In this document: in pieces, positions 30,884-40,792 of the stretch
How the letters are laid out: each line of letters starts with the position of its first letter
How positions within the stretch are numbered: the stretch's first letter is position 1
Source: a virus
DNA length: 58,740 bases
Strand: one strand, 5' to 3'
Virus record (IMG/VR): IMGVR_UViG_3300009130_001833
Location: 1-58,740 of that record
Made by a program: the position numbers and the translations under genes
Notes under the pieces: generated by a model
What the model was told of the DNA's origin: nothing
The model's input: only the letters and a program-made list of their open reading frames with translations
The model's database searches: none

Positions 30884-33800
30884 ATGCCTTTGTCTGAACA
30901 GCAAAAAAACATTGTTAACCCGTTTGCGGAACAAACATATATTACCCTGAGTCCGGTGGATGGAGAGGGGAATGTACCCGCTTATGATTATGATGACGGG
31001 CGAAATCGGTTTGTTCTGGATGGGATCCATGAGAGTTTTTTATATTTTGCTGAATTTCCTAAGGCAGGGTTGCTGTTAAATCGGGAAGGAATCCCCGATA
31101 GTTTAGTGGGGGAACGCCGCTATGTGACGGTGGCTGATCTTCTGGCATATTCGGCTCTTTATCCTCAGAATGGAAAAGTTGTAGAAGGAAATCTGGAATA
31201 TCTCAGTGATGAAGAAATACGGAATAAATTAGAACACTTAGTAGAACGATTAGAAGAATCCTCCCCCGCCGCGCTCTATGCTTATAGTAGTTTAACCAGC
31301 CGTGATGCTGCGCAGCCCGAGAATCAGTCGGGTATGGCGAAGAAAATCTCTAACTTAATTTCTATTGCCCCTAATCATTCGCCAGAATACCGCAATCGAC
31401 TTTATTCTGCCTTTGGTTTGGATCCGGGTATTATGATATCTCTTGAGGACAACATTGATGCCCAAATGGAATTGGCGGGACTCAGTTCTACTAATAGTGT
31501 TTTTTATAACACTGATCCCACAGTAGATGTGTTTGAGTGGACTAACAATTGTCTTCCCGGAAAGAAGAAAGAGCGGGTTTATTTTAATCCGGCAGATGAT
31601 AAATTCTACTACACCTTAAGAACGTCTTATACTTCTAATGATGCTTTGGATATAGGGCTTATATCCGAGGATGATCCCCAACGTCGCCAACTCGGGCTTT
31701 ATGATGAATCCGCCAGTCAGACTATTAAAGAGAGATATGAGCGAATAGCTCATATTGGTATTAGAGAAATTCTTAAATTTACAGGAAAAGATTCTAATAT
31801 TAACAGAGGGCACGTGAGCGATACCCGACCCACGATAGTAGAAGGTGGTGCAGAGCCTCTATTTTTACAGCCTCGTGAGGAGGAATCACCGCGGGAAAAT
31901 CGTGCTTGGGATATTGTCGCGTTTAAAGATCCGCGCCCCGCTTCTCATTGGGTCTGTGCAGTCACTATATCTCAGAAAATTATGGAAACCCTCACATCTG
32001 AAACAAGTATAGGTTTTCAAGAATATGAACTCACCCCTTTACAAAAATCGAAGATATTAATAGATCCTACCAAAACTCCGGTCCTCACACACAAACCAGT
32101 GATTTTTACGCCCCCACGCTTGCTGAGGAATTCTATTGCCACGGCGGCACTGCTGGAAGAATACTATGACACTACGTTAAGCGAGGGGATAACACCTGCT
32201 GTCCTTCGCGGGATAGATTTGAGCGAAGAATCCCAGAGGGTGGGTTCTATAGTAGAAGTTTTAGGAAATTTTTATACTTACAATGACTTAACAATAGCCG
32301 ACAACGATCAAGTTCAATTTTATGTAGATAGAGAGTATAACTTATTATATGTGGTAATAAATGGAGTTTTGTGTGCGCGAGCTACGGGTAATCGTTTTTT
32401 AGCCACATTAGACCCTCCTCCTTCAACTCCCAATTACACAGAATACCTTTTAAATGCCTTTTCTTTTCAGAATTCAACCACCTTTTCCTATATTTATCAT
32501 TCGGATGAAATAGCAAATAGTTATTTTGAAAGTAATGTAGAGACCCGAGAACCCTGGTTGGAATTTCTTCAAAAGTACACTTATCCGGCTCTTACATTAA
32601 CACCTGGCGATATAACTGAGGCTCAAGACCGTGCCAGTAACGATCCTCTTCTTTCTATAGACTTATCGGGGATACGAGCCGCTGCGCAGCAACTACGCAC
32701 CGCCAAACAAGTATGGAACACCGCAACGACCATCTATGACGAAGAGAAGAAGCTTACGCCCGAGGAATCCGCCAAAGCATATAACCGCGCCAAAAAATAT
32801 CTAAATGTTAAAAAAGGGTTCCAAACAGCTAACTGCTCGACGACCATGGCGCGCATAACCAAGCACGCACTGAACCTAGAGGAGGTCTTCAATGGTAAAA
32901 TAGCCATGAGGATCAAAATCCGCCAACTTATATTTGCGTTAAAATCGGAAATCATGGCAAACGAAACTCTGCGGCGGGAATGTGCACCATATATGCCTTA
33001 TGCTGACGTTGCGATCAACGCAGAGGCCAATCCAGCTCAAGCACGAAGAGCCTTGGAGCGAGAAATTAATGATCAAATTTTTTGCGGTTTAGATGTTTTG
33101 GGTGGCACCCTGATGGATTCCATTCTTGACCCGATGGTTGAGGAGGCATTCGGGGCGGAGACAGGCAAATATTCCTCCAAACAACAAAACCCAGCGCCTT
33201 TGAAAATTGAACTTAAAAAAATCAAAGGAATGAATAAGAGCCGCGCGTCTATGGCTATTTGGGAAAAAGTTATTAATCGTCTGGTGCGCCAGTTTCTCAC
33301 AGCAATGATTAATTCTATAGCTCAAGACTTGATAAATGCGATGCTCGGCTGCGGGCCTGCTCAAAATAACGCTCCTAGTTTACCAATGCCACGCCATGAT
33401 TATGGACGCTCATCGTTGCGAGAACTGGTAGAGTCCGCCACTTTAGACCTTACAGGTATCGCCGGAGAATCTCTCCTCTTTTACACTACCGAGGAAGTGG
33501 TAGATGGAGAAATTGTGATAACGGAGAGACCGATACCTGAAGCTATGTTGCTTCAGTTGTTGGCGGACATTTCCGCGATGACTACCCCAGAAGAACAAGA
33601 ACAGTTGTTGTATGGGGAAGGTGAGAATTTTCTTTATGCTCATATAAGTTCGGCATTAACCGACCCACGTCCCACCGTTAAGTGGCCCACAGGATGGGTC
33701 CAGCCTGAATATGCTAACGAGTCGGAACGCCATATGGCAACGGTTCGCCGAATTTGGGACAATAACGGTGAGACCGAAGCAGGAGAGATGATTCTGCGGT

Positions 33801-36800
33801 ATTATATCATGGAGACCTATCCCGGTTTCCGTAAGGTACAAGATTTAGATAAAAAAATCCGAGAGTTTATTTTTCTTATTGGACAGTCACTGGATCTTCC
33901 GGATGATGAGGATAGTAGTGAATCTCCTTTAGCTGCTTATTGTCGAGATTTAAAGGCGGACGTTAGCTCGCTGGGTTTCCAATTTAGTATTGAGCAACTA
34001 ACTGCACAACAACAAATGATTGTTTCGGAGAAAATTGATAAAATCAATGCTTATTGTTCCTTTTTGCGATCGCTCGAAGGGTTAGAACTCAGGCTAAACC
34101 AATTTTTAAATTCTTTGCCCGTGATGAAATTTTACGAGGATCTTTTAAAATTGATCGCCGCTCTCTCACTGGCATTCCAGTCGTATTTGGGAGAACAATT
34201 AGCAGCCCGCTTTGCGAAACCACCGGATCACCTCATAGAATTGGTGTATAATTTCTATTCCACAAAAATGGGATCGGAAATGTTTTTTCAAAGCTATGAT
34301 TTTCTACGGTTGGGTATTCCGGTATCATTTGTAACATCCCCTAAAGGAATGGGACCCGTCCCGATGGACGAACAAACAAATTACGTTTATCGCCAATTCC
34401 CCACCCGAAAAGGAGGAAGTGGAACAAATCTGGGAGGAAACCCGGAAATAAATCAGTTAGTCACCGGCGAGCTTGTGTACGCACTTAACAACTATCTTCC
34501 ACTTCCTTTCGAAGAACCAGGCGCGCGCAACGGCGAAGGCGCTCGTGTTCCTGCCACTCTTAACCAGAGAGTTGGTAGTTATGGCAAGCGTGTGGGTCCC
34601 TTGCATATTAAGGATGAAATAGCCAGAGAATATCTCGATCCCAAAAGACATCCCGGAGCGGATACACAACCCGAGATTTTAGATAAACAGGCCGGGTATA
34701 ATAATAAACTGTGTCAGGATGTGATCTATCCCGCGTACCAGCACAAAGAATATAGTGCGTCTACTTCTTATAGTGGTTATTATCCTCGTATTTTTATGCG
34801 GTGGAATAATTCCAGGGTAGCTCCCGAAGATAATCCTGGGGTTTCCATCGTTACCGCCTTTGGTGATGATCCGGGGAATGAATTTGCTTTTATTCCAAAT
34901 TTTAAAAACCTTGACAATCCGGAGTACCCTGTGCCTGATATTTTAGCATCTTATGTGCCGCTAAATAGGGAAACGTCCACCGAGCCCGGAACGGAAGGTT
35001 ATGACGTACCTGTCAATTATGCGTATTTAATGGCTACCCCTGGTGTGACCGGAGAACTTATTCAAAACAATGGAGATTATATTTTCAATGGGGTTAAATT
35101 TCCCTCTCTCGCTCAAACCACGTTGGAAGACAGTATTTTATCTTTAGTCAACCCATTCATGTTCGGTATTCAAGGACGCATTGGGCACAACCCCGAGTAC
35201 CTTACTTCTACCGGGGTAAAAAATGTTGATCGCTCCGGTCGTGCGCTGGACTGTGTGGTGTTGGGAAATTATACGGTTAAAATTGATGAGACCCTGGATC
35301 GTGGCTTCGCTTCTCCCGTAGCCCGTCGAAGGATGACTAAATATCTCCAAGGTACCAACGTTTTCCCTTTTAAGGAAAATGACGATGAATGTGTGAGTGC
35401 CGATGACATCTATATAGCCAAGTCGTGGGTAACAGTACTTCAAGCTCGCTTACAGAGATTTTTTATCAATGTTTTGCCCTTAGGTACCGTATACACCCAA
35501 TGGGGGTCCTTGGGGACTATTGAACTTATTTCGAATTATATGACGCGCAAGATTATAACAGAGTTGAGCGATCGTGCGTTGCTCGGAAAAATATATAGTA
35601 AGTTTGATCTAATAGACAAGGTGTATGGTGGGTACCCCGAGGAGATGCCTCAAGTATTTTTTAATCCCAGTGATACTCCGCAACAAAAATTGCACACCAC
35701 CGTCAAAGCGTTGATGAGAAAAATGTTAGAGAACATAGGTCGTTTAAGCGAATATAATACTATCCACAGAGGGGCTTACGAAGACTGGGACTTCGGTGAA
35801 CACCTCCAAACGAATATCCAATTGCAACGATATCGAAAAGCTGTAGGAAGATTTTTTGGATACCTTAATATACATTTAGAAACTCAAACGTTTGGATTAT
35901 CTGCCGCGGAAGCTAACGCTTGTGCAGCCGAGATTGGGAGAAGCCTAATTACTTATGAGGATCCACCACCCCGCGGTGATAATGAAGCCGCAGACCCTGA
36001 GGAGGAATGGCACCGTGCACGCCTCACCGACACAGGAATTACCGCCGCCCAATATTATTTTCCAGTCCCACTATTAATTGGACAGGCTTTGATTTTTTAC
36101 GACCATTCAGTACGCCCTAGTGAGAGATATAGTGAGACCCAATCTAAATTACTTTTTGAGACCGCCATCGCCGATGATGCATTCTTGACTGCCCTGTCCG
36201 GACAAATGGTCGATCGATTTACTGCCCAATATCGCGGCTTCCCAGTAGCCGTCATGCAGTGGGACCAAACCAATCATATCACTTATTATAATCGCAGCGA
36301 GGTTGAGGCGCGCATACGTGTTTTGGATGAAGAGATGGCAAACTTCCAAGAAGAACTTCAAAGTCGCCAAATTCTTTACACCCCTCAACAATTAGTGGAT
36401 ATATCACGGGTAGGAACCCTCAAACAATCTTTTTCAGAATCTGGTTTCTTTAGGTCTCCCGGACTTAGGTTTGCGGATAATAGGTGGGTTCACCGCATTC
36501 TTCCGACTGATGACTCAGAGCACTCCAAACTCACCCGCGCGATGTTTAGCCAAGGGAATTTTGACATCGTTCGTGATAAATTAGAAGCTTGGTTTGTGAA
36601 CGATTTCGATCCGGTATTTATGACACCTGCCCCAGGGCAAGATCTTCACGATAGTTTGACCAATTATGCATCCAATTGGATCACTAATCAATATACTTCA
36701 TATGCATCGGGTTTGAGCGGTTTTATCCCCACGTGGGAAGAATGGACTCTAAGAGGCTATCGCGGCGCTACAGGACCATCTATTACCGATGCCACCGGAC

Positions 36801-37075
36801 ACTACTATGAGTTGCTCGGAAGTGTTTTTGACAAAATGGGAACAGCCGGCTGGAACAAGGGCGGACTTGTCAGCGTGACCCTGGAGCCTGAATACAATGG
36901 AATATATGATGAATGGGCACGTGCGGATGAAATCTTTCAAATAAAAGTAGTAGAATACCAGCCGAACCTACAGAGGGACTTTTTATCGTTTTTAGGATAT
37001 CAGTATAATTATTCTCGCCGCTTCCAGGCTGATCTTTTGAATGAAAAAATGATTTTAGAGGCGCTACTTACATAG
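30884..37075 (+). CDS. Very large virion protein (2063 residues)
   Basis: No catalytic motif or signal peptide is seen. Residues about 600-820 are helix-rich (SAKAYNRAKKYLNVKK, ARRALEREINDQIFCGLD), as is about 1040-1120 (EKIDKINAYCSFLRSLEGLELRLNQFL). The rest is mixed and rich in Tyr, Asn and Pro. It begins AGGA-AT-ATG-like nine bases after a good ribosome binding site and ends 11 bases before the gp25-like gene. By position it belongs to the baseplate or tail; a tape measure is unlikely since coiled coil is not dominant. No known family is recognised. Confidence 0.65.
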   Translation: MPLSEQQKNIVNPFAEQTYITLSPVDGEGNVPAYDYDDGRNRFVLDGIHESFLYFAEFPKAGLLLNREGIPDSLVGERRYVTVADLLAYSALYPQNGKVVEGNLEYLSDEEIRNKLEHLVERLEESSPAALYAYSSLTSRDAAQPENQSGMAKKISNLISIAPNHSPEYRNRLYSAFGLDPGIMISLEDNIDAQMELAGLSSTNSVFYNTDPTVDVFEWTNNCLPGKKKERVYFNPADDKFYYTLRTSYTSNDALDIGLISEDDPQRRQLGLYDESASQTIKERYERIAHIGIREILKFTGKDSNINRGHVSDTRPTIVEGGAEPLFLQPREEESPRENRAWDIVAFKDPRPASHWVCAVTISQKIMETLTSETSIGFQEYELTPLQKSKILIDPTKTPVLTHKPVIFTPPRLLRNSIATAALLEEYYDTTLSEGITPAVLRGIDLSEESQRVGSIVEVLGNFYTYNDLTIADNDQVQFYVDREYNLLYVVINGVLCARATGNRFLATLDPPPSTPNYTEYLLNAFSFQNSTTFSYIYHSDEIANSYFESNVETREPWLEFLQKYTYPALTLTPGDITEAQDRASNDPLLSIDLSGIRAAAQQLRTAKQVWNTATTIYDEEKKLTPEESAKAYNRAKKYLNVKKGFQTANCSTTMARITKHALNLEEVFNGKIAMRIKIRQLIFALKSEIMANETLRRECAPYMPYADVAINAEANPAQARRALEREINDQIFCGLDVLGGTLMDSILDPMVEEAFGAETGKYSSKQQNPAPLKIELKKIKGMNKSRASMAIWEKVINRLVRQFLTAMINSIAQDLINAMLGCGPAQNNAPSLPMPRHDYGRSSLRELVESATLDLTGIAGESLLFYTTEEVVDGEIVITERPIPEAMLLQLLADISAMTTPEEQEQLLYGEGENFLYAHISSALTDPRPTVKWPTGWVQPEYANESERHMATVRRIWDNNGETEAGEMILRYYIMETYPGFRKVQDLDKKIREFIFLIGQSLDLPDDEDSSESPLAAYCRDLKADVSSLGFQFSIEQLTAQQQMIVSEKIDKINAYCSFLRSLEGLELRLNQFLNSLPVMKFYEDLLKLIAALSLAFQSYLGEQLAARFAKPPDHLIELVYNFYSTKMGSEMFFQSYDFLRLGIPVSFVTSPKGMGPVPMDEQTNYVYRQFPTRKGGSGTNLGGNPEINQLVTGELVYALNNYLPLPFEEPGARNGEGARVPATLNQRVGSYGKRVGPLHIKDEIAREYLDPKRHPGADTQPEILDKQAGYNNKLCQDVIYPAYQHKEYSASTSYSGYYPRIFMRWNNSRVAPEDNPGVSIVTAFGDDPGNEFAFIPNFKNLDNPEYPVPDILASYVPLNRETSTEPGTEGYDVPVNYAYLMATPGVTGELIQNNGDYIFNGVKFPSLAQTTLEDSILSLVNPFMFGIQGRIGHNPEYLTSTGVKNVDRSGRALDCVVLGNYTVKIDETLDRGFASPVARRRMTKYLQGTNVFPFKENDDECVSADDIYIAKSWVTVLQARLQRFFINVLPLGTVYTQWGSLGTIELISNYMTRKIITELSDRALLGKIYSKFDLIDKVYGGYPEEMPQVFFNPSDTPQQKLHTTVKALMRKMLENIGRLSEYNTIHRGAYEDWDFGEHLQTNIQLQRYRKAVGRFFGYLNIHLETQTFGLSAAEANACAAEIGRSLITYEDPPPRGDNEAADPEEEWHRARLTDTGITAAQYYFPVPLLIGQALIFYDHSVRPSERYSETQSKLLFETAIADDAFLTALSGQMVDRFTAQYRGFPVAVMQWDQTNHITYYNRSEVEARIRVLDEEMANFQEELQSRQILYTPQQLVDISRVGTLKQSFSESGFFRSPGLRFADNRWVHRILPTDDSEHSKLTRAMFSQGNFDIVRDKLEAWFVNDFDPVFMTPAPGQDLHDSLTNYASNWITNQYTSYASGLSGFIPTWEEWTLRGYRGATGPSITDATGHYYELLGSVFDKMGTAGWNKGGLVSVTLEPEYNGIYDEWARADEIFQIKVVEYQPNLQRDFLSFLGYQYNYSRRFQADLLNEKMILEALLT

Positions 37076-37086
37076 GGAGAAAATAG

Positions 37087-37494
37087 ATGAGTAACAAAGG
37101 GTTAGGAATTTCAGTCGCTGTTCCACTCCGATACAGTCCAATCGATGGACCTTATCAATTGAATAAAACTGTAGGCCAAGCCATCCGTCAAAATTTTAAA
37201 ACTCTTATACTAACTGCTCCAGGCGAGCGTCTCATGGACCCTATGTTTGGAGTAGGTCTCAGGCAGTATTTATTTGAACCACTCAGCGGACCAGTGATGG
37301 ATGATTTGGTTAAGAAAATTCGTGAACAAAAATCAATTTATTTACCGGCGATTAATATTGAAGAGATCCAATTCATCACAAGTGACGAAAACAGCGTGCT
37401 TGCCTATAATGAGGTTCAGTTAATCATTAACTATAATTTATCCCCATATGTGGGGTCTGACCAACTGGTAATAACTTCAGCCGTGACTATTTAA
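37087..37494 (+). CDS. 25: Baseplate wedge protein, gp25-like
   Basis: 135 residues. VGQAIRQNFKTLILTAPGERLMDPMFGVGLRQYLFEP is the conserved GPW/gp25 signature of the wedge subunit that links the baseplate to the tail sheath. The length matches the family (about 130 residues). GGGAG lies ten bases before the ATG. The next gene is the gp6-like partner, the same order as in T4-like baseplates. Confidence 0.93.
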   Translation: MSNKGLGISVAVPLRYSPIDGPYQLNKTVGQAIRQNFKTLILTAPGERLMDPMFGVGLRQYLFEPLSGPVMDDLVKKIREQKSIYLPAINIEEIQFITSDENSVLAYNEVQLIINYNLSPYVGSDQLVITSAVTI

Positions 37495-37512
37495 ACTTAG
37501 AGGCGACCATCT

Positions 37513-39306
37513 ATGTCTAAACGACCCATAAACTATACGAGCAGAGACTTTGATTCTATCAAGGAAGACTTAGTTAATTATGCTAAACGTTATTACCCTA
37601 CTACTTTCAAGGATTTTAGTGAGGCATCTTTTGGTGCAATGATGCTTGATTTAGTAGCCTATGTTGGAGATCAGCTTTCTTTTTATACGGACTTTCAAGC
37701 AAATGAGAGTTATATGGATAGTGCCATCCAATACGGCAATGTTTTGCGTATGGCAAGAGTATTGGGATATAAGATGCCAGGCTCTGCGCGCTCATCTGGT
37801 CAAGTAGCTTTTTATATATCGGTTCCTGTCAACACTTCTACACGTGGACCCGATGTAAATTATATGCCTATCCTTCAGGCGGGAACACTTCTTCAATCCA
37901 CCAGTAATGCCCCTTTTACTTTAGTGGAAGATGTAGATTTTACAAATCCCAACAATGAAGTTACCGTGTCCCAGGTCGATAACACGACAGGAAATCCTAC
38001 CTATTTTGCGATAAAAGCCTATGGTACCGTTATATCCGGACAACAATATAGAGATACTTTCACTATTGGAGACTACACCCGCTTTCGTCATATTGAACTG
38101 AAGCGTAAAAATATAACTGAAGTAATGTCTGTCAAAGACTCCCAGGGTAACGACTATTATGAAGTGGATTATCTGACTCAGGATGTGGTCTACAAACAAG
38201 TGCCGAATTATAATACTAATAAAGCCGATGTGCCATATGTGTTACGTTTAATACCAGCCGCCCGCCGGTTCGTGACTATAAATAATGCAGTGGGATCTAC
38301 CTTTTTACAATTTGGTTACGGCTCGGAGGAGAATTTAACCAGTAATTTAATAGCAGACCCGGCAGATGTAGTGTTGGATGTTAATGGGAAAAATTATGTG
38401 TCGGAAGAAACATTCGACCCCGCCAACCTCATTCAAACTGATAAATTTGGTGTAGTTCCGGTCAACACTACGTTAACTGTTTCTTATTATGCCAATAGAA
38501 CCAATGGCATTAACGCCGCCGTCGGAGCGATTAACGCAGCGACAAATCCTCAATTCTCTTTTAAGAATAGAGCCTCTTTGGCAGGCTCGCTGTTGAATAC
38601 TGTTATTAGTTCACTGGAACTGGAAAACGAACAGCCTATTATGGGAGATATATCCTTCCCGTCTTTAGAGGAACTGAAGCAACGCGCCTACGCCACTTTT
38701 GCATCTCAGAACCGCGCCGTTACCCGAGAAGACTACACAAGTCTTTTATATCGAATGCCTGCTAAATTTGGAAAAGTAAAACGGTGTAATGTGGTAAGGG
38801 ATGTAGATTCAATCAACAACAATTTGAATATTTATGTATTATCGGAAGCTGCCACTGGCAACTTGACTGCCCCTAACAGCACTTTAAAAGAAAATATGCG
38901 AACATGGTTAAATCGCTATCGGATGATTAATGACACCATAGATATTATTGATGGACGTATAATCAATTATGGTATACGTTTTAAGGTGTTACCAGCCCAA
39001 GATGTAAATAGGTACACCTTGTTACAGAAATGTATTTCTAAGCTTCAAGATGACTTTTTAAATGTTACCCCTGACATTGGGCAGGCAATTCATATCGCTC
39101 AAATTTACAAACTTCTCAATGAAGTGCCGGGAGTGGTAGACACTACTGATGTAGAGTTGTTTAATAGGTCCGGGGGCAAATATAGTGATGTGGTATATGA
39201 CATCGAGTCTAACCTTACGGATGATGGACGGTATCTTATAATCCCTCAGGATGCCGCGGCAGAATTGTTGTTTGATAGCGCAGACATTGAAGGAGTGGTA
39301 ACATAA
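37513..39306 (+). CDS. 6: Baseplate wedge protein, gp6/J-like
   Basis: 597 residues. The N-terminal YTSRDFDSIKEDLVNYAKRY and SEASFGAMMLDLVAYVGDQLSFY segments, the FASQNRAVTREDYTSLLYRMP part and the helical C-terminus are typical of T4 gp6/baseplate J proteins of marine myoviruses. The protein forms the inner wedge ring with gp25 and gp53-type partners and triggers contraction. A GAGG lies nine bases before the ATG. It is 18 bases after the gp25-like gene. Confidence 0.92.
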   Translation: MSKRPINYTSRDFDSIKEDLVNYAKRYYPTTFKDFSEASFGAMMLDLVAYVGDQLSFYTDFQANESYMDSAIQYGNVLRMARVLGYKMPGSARSSGQVAFYISVPVNTSTRGPDVNYMPILQAGTLLQSTSNAPFTLVEDVDFTNPNNEVTVSQVDNTTGNPTYFAIKAYGTVISGQQYRDTFTIGDYTRFRHIELKRKNITEVMSVKDSQGNDYYEVDYLTQDVVYKQVPNYNTNKADVPYVLRLIPAARRFVTINNAVGSTFLQFGYGSEENLTSNLIADPADVVLDVNGKNYVSEETFDPANLIQTDKFGVVPVNTTLTVSYYANRTNGINAAVGAINAATNPQFSFKNRASLAGSLLNTVISSLELENEQPIMGDISFPSLEELKQRAYATFASQNRAVTREDYTSLLYRMPAKFGKVKRCNVVRDVDSINNNLNIYVLSEAATGNLTAPNSTLKENMRTWLNRYRMINDTIDIIDGRIINYGIRFKVLPAQDVNRYTLLQKCISKLQDDFLNVTPDIGQAIHIAQIYKLLNEVPGVVDTTDVELFNRSGGKYSDVVYDIESNLTDDGRYLIIPQDAAAELLFDSADIEGVVT

Positions 39307-39307
39307 G

Positions 39308-40792
39308 ATGGGTATCAAAAAATATTTTGCGTCTCAGGATAACACTATTACGAATGCGTATAAAAATAATTTAGTATTGCGCGGCACTGGTTCTAATATG
39401 GGCGCTGCGGATATATTGGAAACTTTTGTCATCCATGGGCAAACAAATGCCCCCATTAGTGCCAGCAATGCCGAACAATGCCGTTTTCTCATTCAATTTC
39501 CTGTCTCTAACATTTCAGCAGATATGACAGCCGGAGCCCTTCCAAATGATTCGGGGAGTATAAAATTTTACCTTAATTTGTACAACGCTCCCCATGGAAA
39601 TACAACTCCGCTGAGTTATAGTCTCGATGTTTGTATGGCTTCTCAACCCTGGAATGAAGGTCGGGGTCTGGATATGAACAACTATACAGATCTTGGCGCA
39701 TCTAATTGGGTTTCTGCTTCTGTGGGTACCGCCTGGACTTCAGCCGGCGGCTCTATATTAACAGGGTCAGGAACTTCTGGCAGCGTCTTTTTTGAAACAG
39801 GCTTGGAAAACTTACGACTGGATGTGTCCGAGCAGGTTTATAAATGGCTCAATGGCACTACTAATGCGGGATTTCTCATCAAGTATCCAGACTCCGTGGT
39901 GTCCGGAAGCACCACAATGTATACGAAAATGTTTTTTGCCCGTACAAGTGAATATTATGACTACCGCCCAACGATCGAGGCGTGGTGGGACTCAACGAGG
40001 CGTGATAACCGGGGAGATTTTGCTATTAGCAGCAGCTTGGCACCTGCTTCAGAAAATTTAAATACCCTCTACATGTACAATGTTATTCGCGGACAACTCC
40101 AGAATATACCCAATCTTAGTAGTGACACTCTGAATGTAGAAATATATTCGGGCAGCACGACTCCTGTCGGTGATCCTCTTACTATAGTTTCGGCGGATGG
40201 ATCATCGGGCACAAGTGTAACTGCTGGACTACTGGTGGAAAATAATATAACAGCTACGGGCATTTATACAGCGTCTTTCGCTTCGACGAGTAGTTATAGT
40301 CCCGTATTTGATGTATGGTCAACTGGTTCGGGAGGGAGTCGTGTAGAGTTCTTTACCAGTTCTTATACACCGAAAGAGGTGGCCACGTCTGAATTATTAT
40401 ATAATCAAAAATATGTAACGTCCATGCCTAATTTGGAAGCGTCGTATGTCAAAGGACAGAAGCCTACTCTAAGGGTTTTTGCGCGCCAAAAGAACTGGAG
40501 CCCAAACATATACACCAAAGCCACCTCCAAGATAGTTCCAGAAATTATCGAAAATGCTTATTATCGTGTTTTTAGAATGGTAGATGATCTCGATATTATT
40601 CCTTATGGAACCGGGAGTGCTGCCAACAATTATAGCCGCTTATCTTATGATGTGAGCGGAAACTATTTTGAGTTAGATACTAACGAAATAGAGTCAGGCT
40701 TTGCATATGGAATTAAGTTTGCATACTATTTACAGGGTACCTATCAAGAGCAGCCTGAAGTGTTCAAAATCAGAATAGAAGAAGATAAATGA
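39308..40792 (+). CDS. DNRLRE-like baseplate/appendage protein
   Basis: 494 residues. The first 220 residues resemble a DNRLRE (carbohydrate-adhesion-like) domain: RFLIQFPVSNI, IKFYLNLYNAPHG, CMASQPWNEGRG and later VSEQVYKWLNGTTNAGFLIKY. The C-terminal half is strand-rich and ends with GFAYGIKFAYYLQGTYQEQPEVFKIRI, probably a dock for the next protein. It may bind surface glycans or lock wedge proteins. Its stop overlaps the next start by four bases. Confidence 0.72.
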   Translation: MGIKKYFASQDNTITNAYKNNLVLRGTGSNMGAADILETFVIHGQTNAPISASNAEQCRFLIQFPVSNISADMTAGALPNDSGSIKFYLNLYNAPHGNTTPLSYSLDVCMASQPWNEGRGLDMNNYTDLGASNWVSASVGTAWTSAGGSILTGSGTSGSVFFETGLENLRLDVSEQVYKWLNGTTNAGFLIKYPDSVVSGSTTMYTKMFFARTSEYYDYRPTIEAWWDSTRRDNRGDFAISSSLAPASENLNTLYMYNVIRGQLQNIPNLSSDTLNVEIYSGSTTPVGDPLTIVSADGSSGTSVTAGLLVENNITATGIYTASFASTSSYSPVFDVWSTGSGGSRVEFFTSSYTPKEVATSELLYNQKYVTSMPNLEASYVKGQKPTLRVFARQKNWSPNIYTKATSKIVPEIIENAYYRVFRMVDDLDIIPYGTGSAANNYSRLSYDVSGNYFELDTNEIESGFAYGIKFAYYLQGTYQEQPEVFKIRIEEDK